From: Bdellovibrionales bacterium
Lineage (GTDB): Bacteria; Bdellovibrionota; Bdellovibrionia; Bdellovibrionales; UBA1609
Direction: 5' to 3'
NCBI GenBank assembly: GCA_013216195.1
Contig: JABSOQ010000004.1
Location: 1-32,309, forward strand
DNA: 32,309 nt
The notes beneath the pieces are model-generated. The model ran no database searches, was not told the origin of the DNA, and was given only the letters and a program-made list of their open reading frames with translations. The position numbers and the translations under genes were made by a program. Shown here in pieces: positions 31,710 through 32,309 of this stretch. Within the stretch, counting starts at the first letter, position 1, and the number at the start of each line of letters is the position of its first letter.

Positions 31710-32309
31710 TTATAAAGATTCGGTTTCGAGCTCATTTTGAGTGCGATTAAAAATGACCATTGAAGCTCGTTTGTCGCTTCGGCTTCTGCCAAAATGACCC
31801 TTATTCAGATTCATGAACAGCCTGACTTCAGTTCTGTGGCCAGGGGCTAGATGAAACTCTATGTGATCAATAAAGTTAACAGCTGTTAAAACGCCGAGTC
31901 CGGCAGTTGGTCTTTCTAAGATCTCTTCTGCGGTTTTCGATGTCTTCTGCCGGTCGATGAAGCTGATGGGATCGAACACCCCGCTCCAGTCAATGATTTT
32001 TACAACCAGGCTAACGTTATCAACTCCCCATAAGACATCGACTTTACCAGGGTTGTCGCCGACAAGCTCCTCTGGAGCGATGCCGTAGCCATGAATGTAG
32101 CTATTCAGCAAAAACTCATCAAGAATGGTCATCATAATGCGGAAGAAGTCGCGCCTGACAGTCTTGATCTTGTCTTTGAGGTCTTTATCGAAAGTGGTTA
32201 GGCATTCTTGCTTCTGGCTGAGGTTACTCATCTCAAACTTTGTTAGCTTTGAGTCTTCGAGCCCTAGGGCTATGGGAGTCATTGGCATGTCGAGCAACAT
32301 GGCTTCCAT
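31710..32309 (-). CDS. RsbW-type histidine-kinase-like ATPase domain protein (partial)
   Basis: At least 199 residues; the frame reaches the right window edge, so the Met at 32309 may be internal. A GHKL/HATPase fold of the anti-sigma (RsbW/SpoIIAB) type is visible: N-box ILDEFLLNSYIHGYG (Glu65, Asn69, His73 counted from the edge), G1-like IIDWSGVFDPISF (Asp107) and G2-like PTAGLGVLTAVNFID (136-140), ending with strand EVRLFMNL. No H-box for autophosphorylation is visible in this part. It may be a serine kinase/anti-sigma factor or the output ATPase of a larger protein whose N-terminus is outside the window. It reads in the same direction as the GNAT-like gene, 174 bases upstream of it. Confidence 0.65.
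   Translation of the reverse strand: MEAMLLDMPMTPIALGLEDSKLTKFEMSNLSQKQECLTTFDKDLKDKIKTVRRDFFRIMMTILDEFLLNSYIHGYGIAPEELVGDNPGKVDVLWGVDNVSLVVKIIDWSGVFDPISFIDRQKTSKTAEEILERPTAGLGVLTAVNFIDHIEFHLAPGHRTEVRLFMNLNKGHFGRSRSDKRASMVIFNRTQNELETESL

Overview
The window looks like a chromosome segment of a Gram-negative, diderm, Bdellovibrio-like bacterium (Bdellovibrionota or a related deltaproteobacterial group). The grounds are a lipid A operon led by bamA-ompH, a pilB-pilT-pilC-pilS-pilR type IV pilus operon, moderate GC, dense four-base or longer gene overlaps, and frequent TTG/GTG starts. This is judged from gene content and order; no database search was possible. I see no rRNA, tRNA, CRISPR array, insertion sequence or prophage.

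Region 1 (1-10135, plus strand) is an outer-membrane biogenesis block. It holds the end of lolD, then bamA, an ompH/skp chaperone, fabZ, lpxA, a Gfo/Idh oxidoreductase, lpxB, lpxK, a late acyltransferase and a DUF3108 lipoprotein, closed by a strong bidirectional terminator. From lpxA onward most genes overlap, which suggests translational coupling. lpxD and lpxI/lpxH are not here. An oxidoreductase between lpxA and lpxB recalls the GnnA arrangement that makes diamino-sugar lipid A in some bacteria.

Region 2 (10167-13354) holds a minus-strand lipoprotein with four 75-residue super-repeats of thrombospondin type-3 calcium motifs, divergent from an OmpA-family porin-like protein.

Region 3 (13400-18932) has two overlapping GT9 (heptosyltransferase-like) genes. 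They converge on a minus-strand two-component pair: a CHASE2 sensor kinase and an NtrC-type sigma-54 activator.

Region 4 (19010-20859) has ribF and a shikimate-dehydrogenase-like protein whose two catalytic residues appear to be replaced.

Region 5 (20860-28863) is the pilus operon: extension ATPase PilB, retraction ATPase PilT, inner-membrane platform PilC, sensor PilS and sigma-54 activator PilR. A folded-looking leader precedes pilB. Right after pilR, where pilA sits in some related operons, a well-spaced sigma-54 promoter precedes a 64-residue exported Lys/Glu-rich protein. I consider this the most interesting unit of the window.

Region 6 (28864-32309) is accessory. A secreted repeat protein is split over three reading frames (probable frameshifted gene). 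Beyond it, on the minus strand, lie an unknown GNAT-like protein and a partial RsbW-type ATPase. The intergenic space between those two carries two matching TCTCA-N3-TGAGA inverted repeats exactly 40 bp apart.
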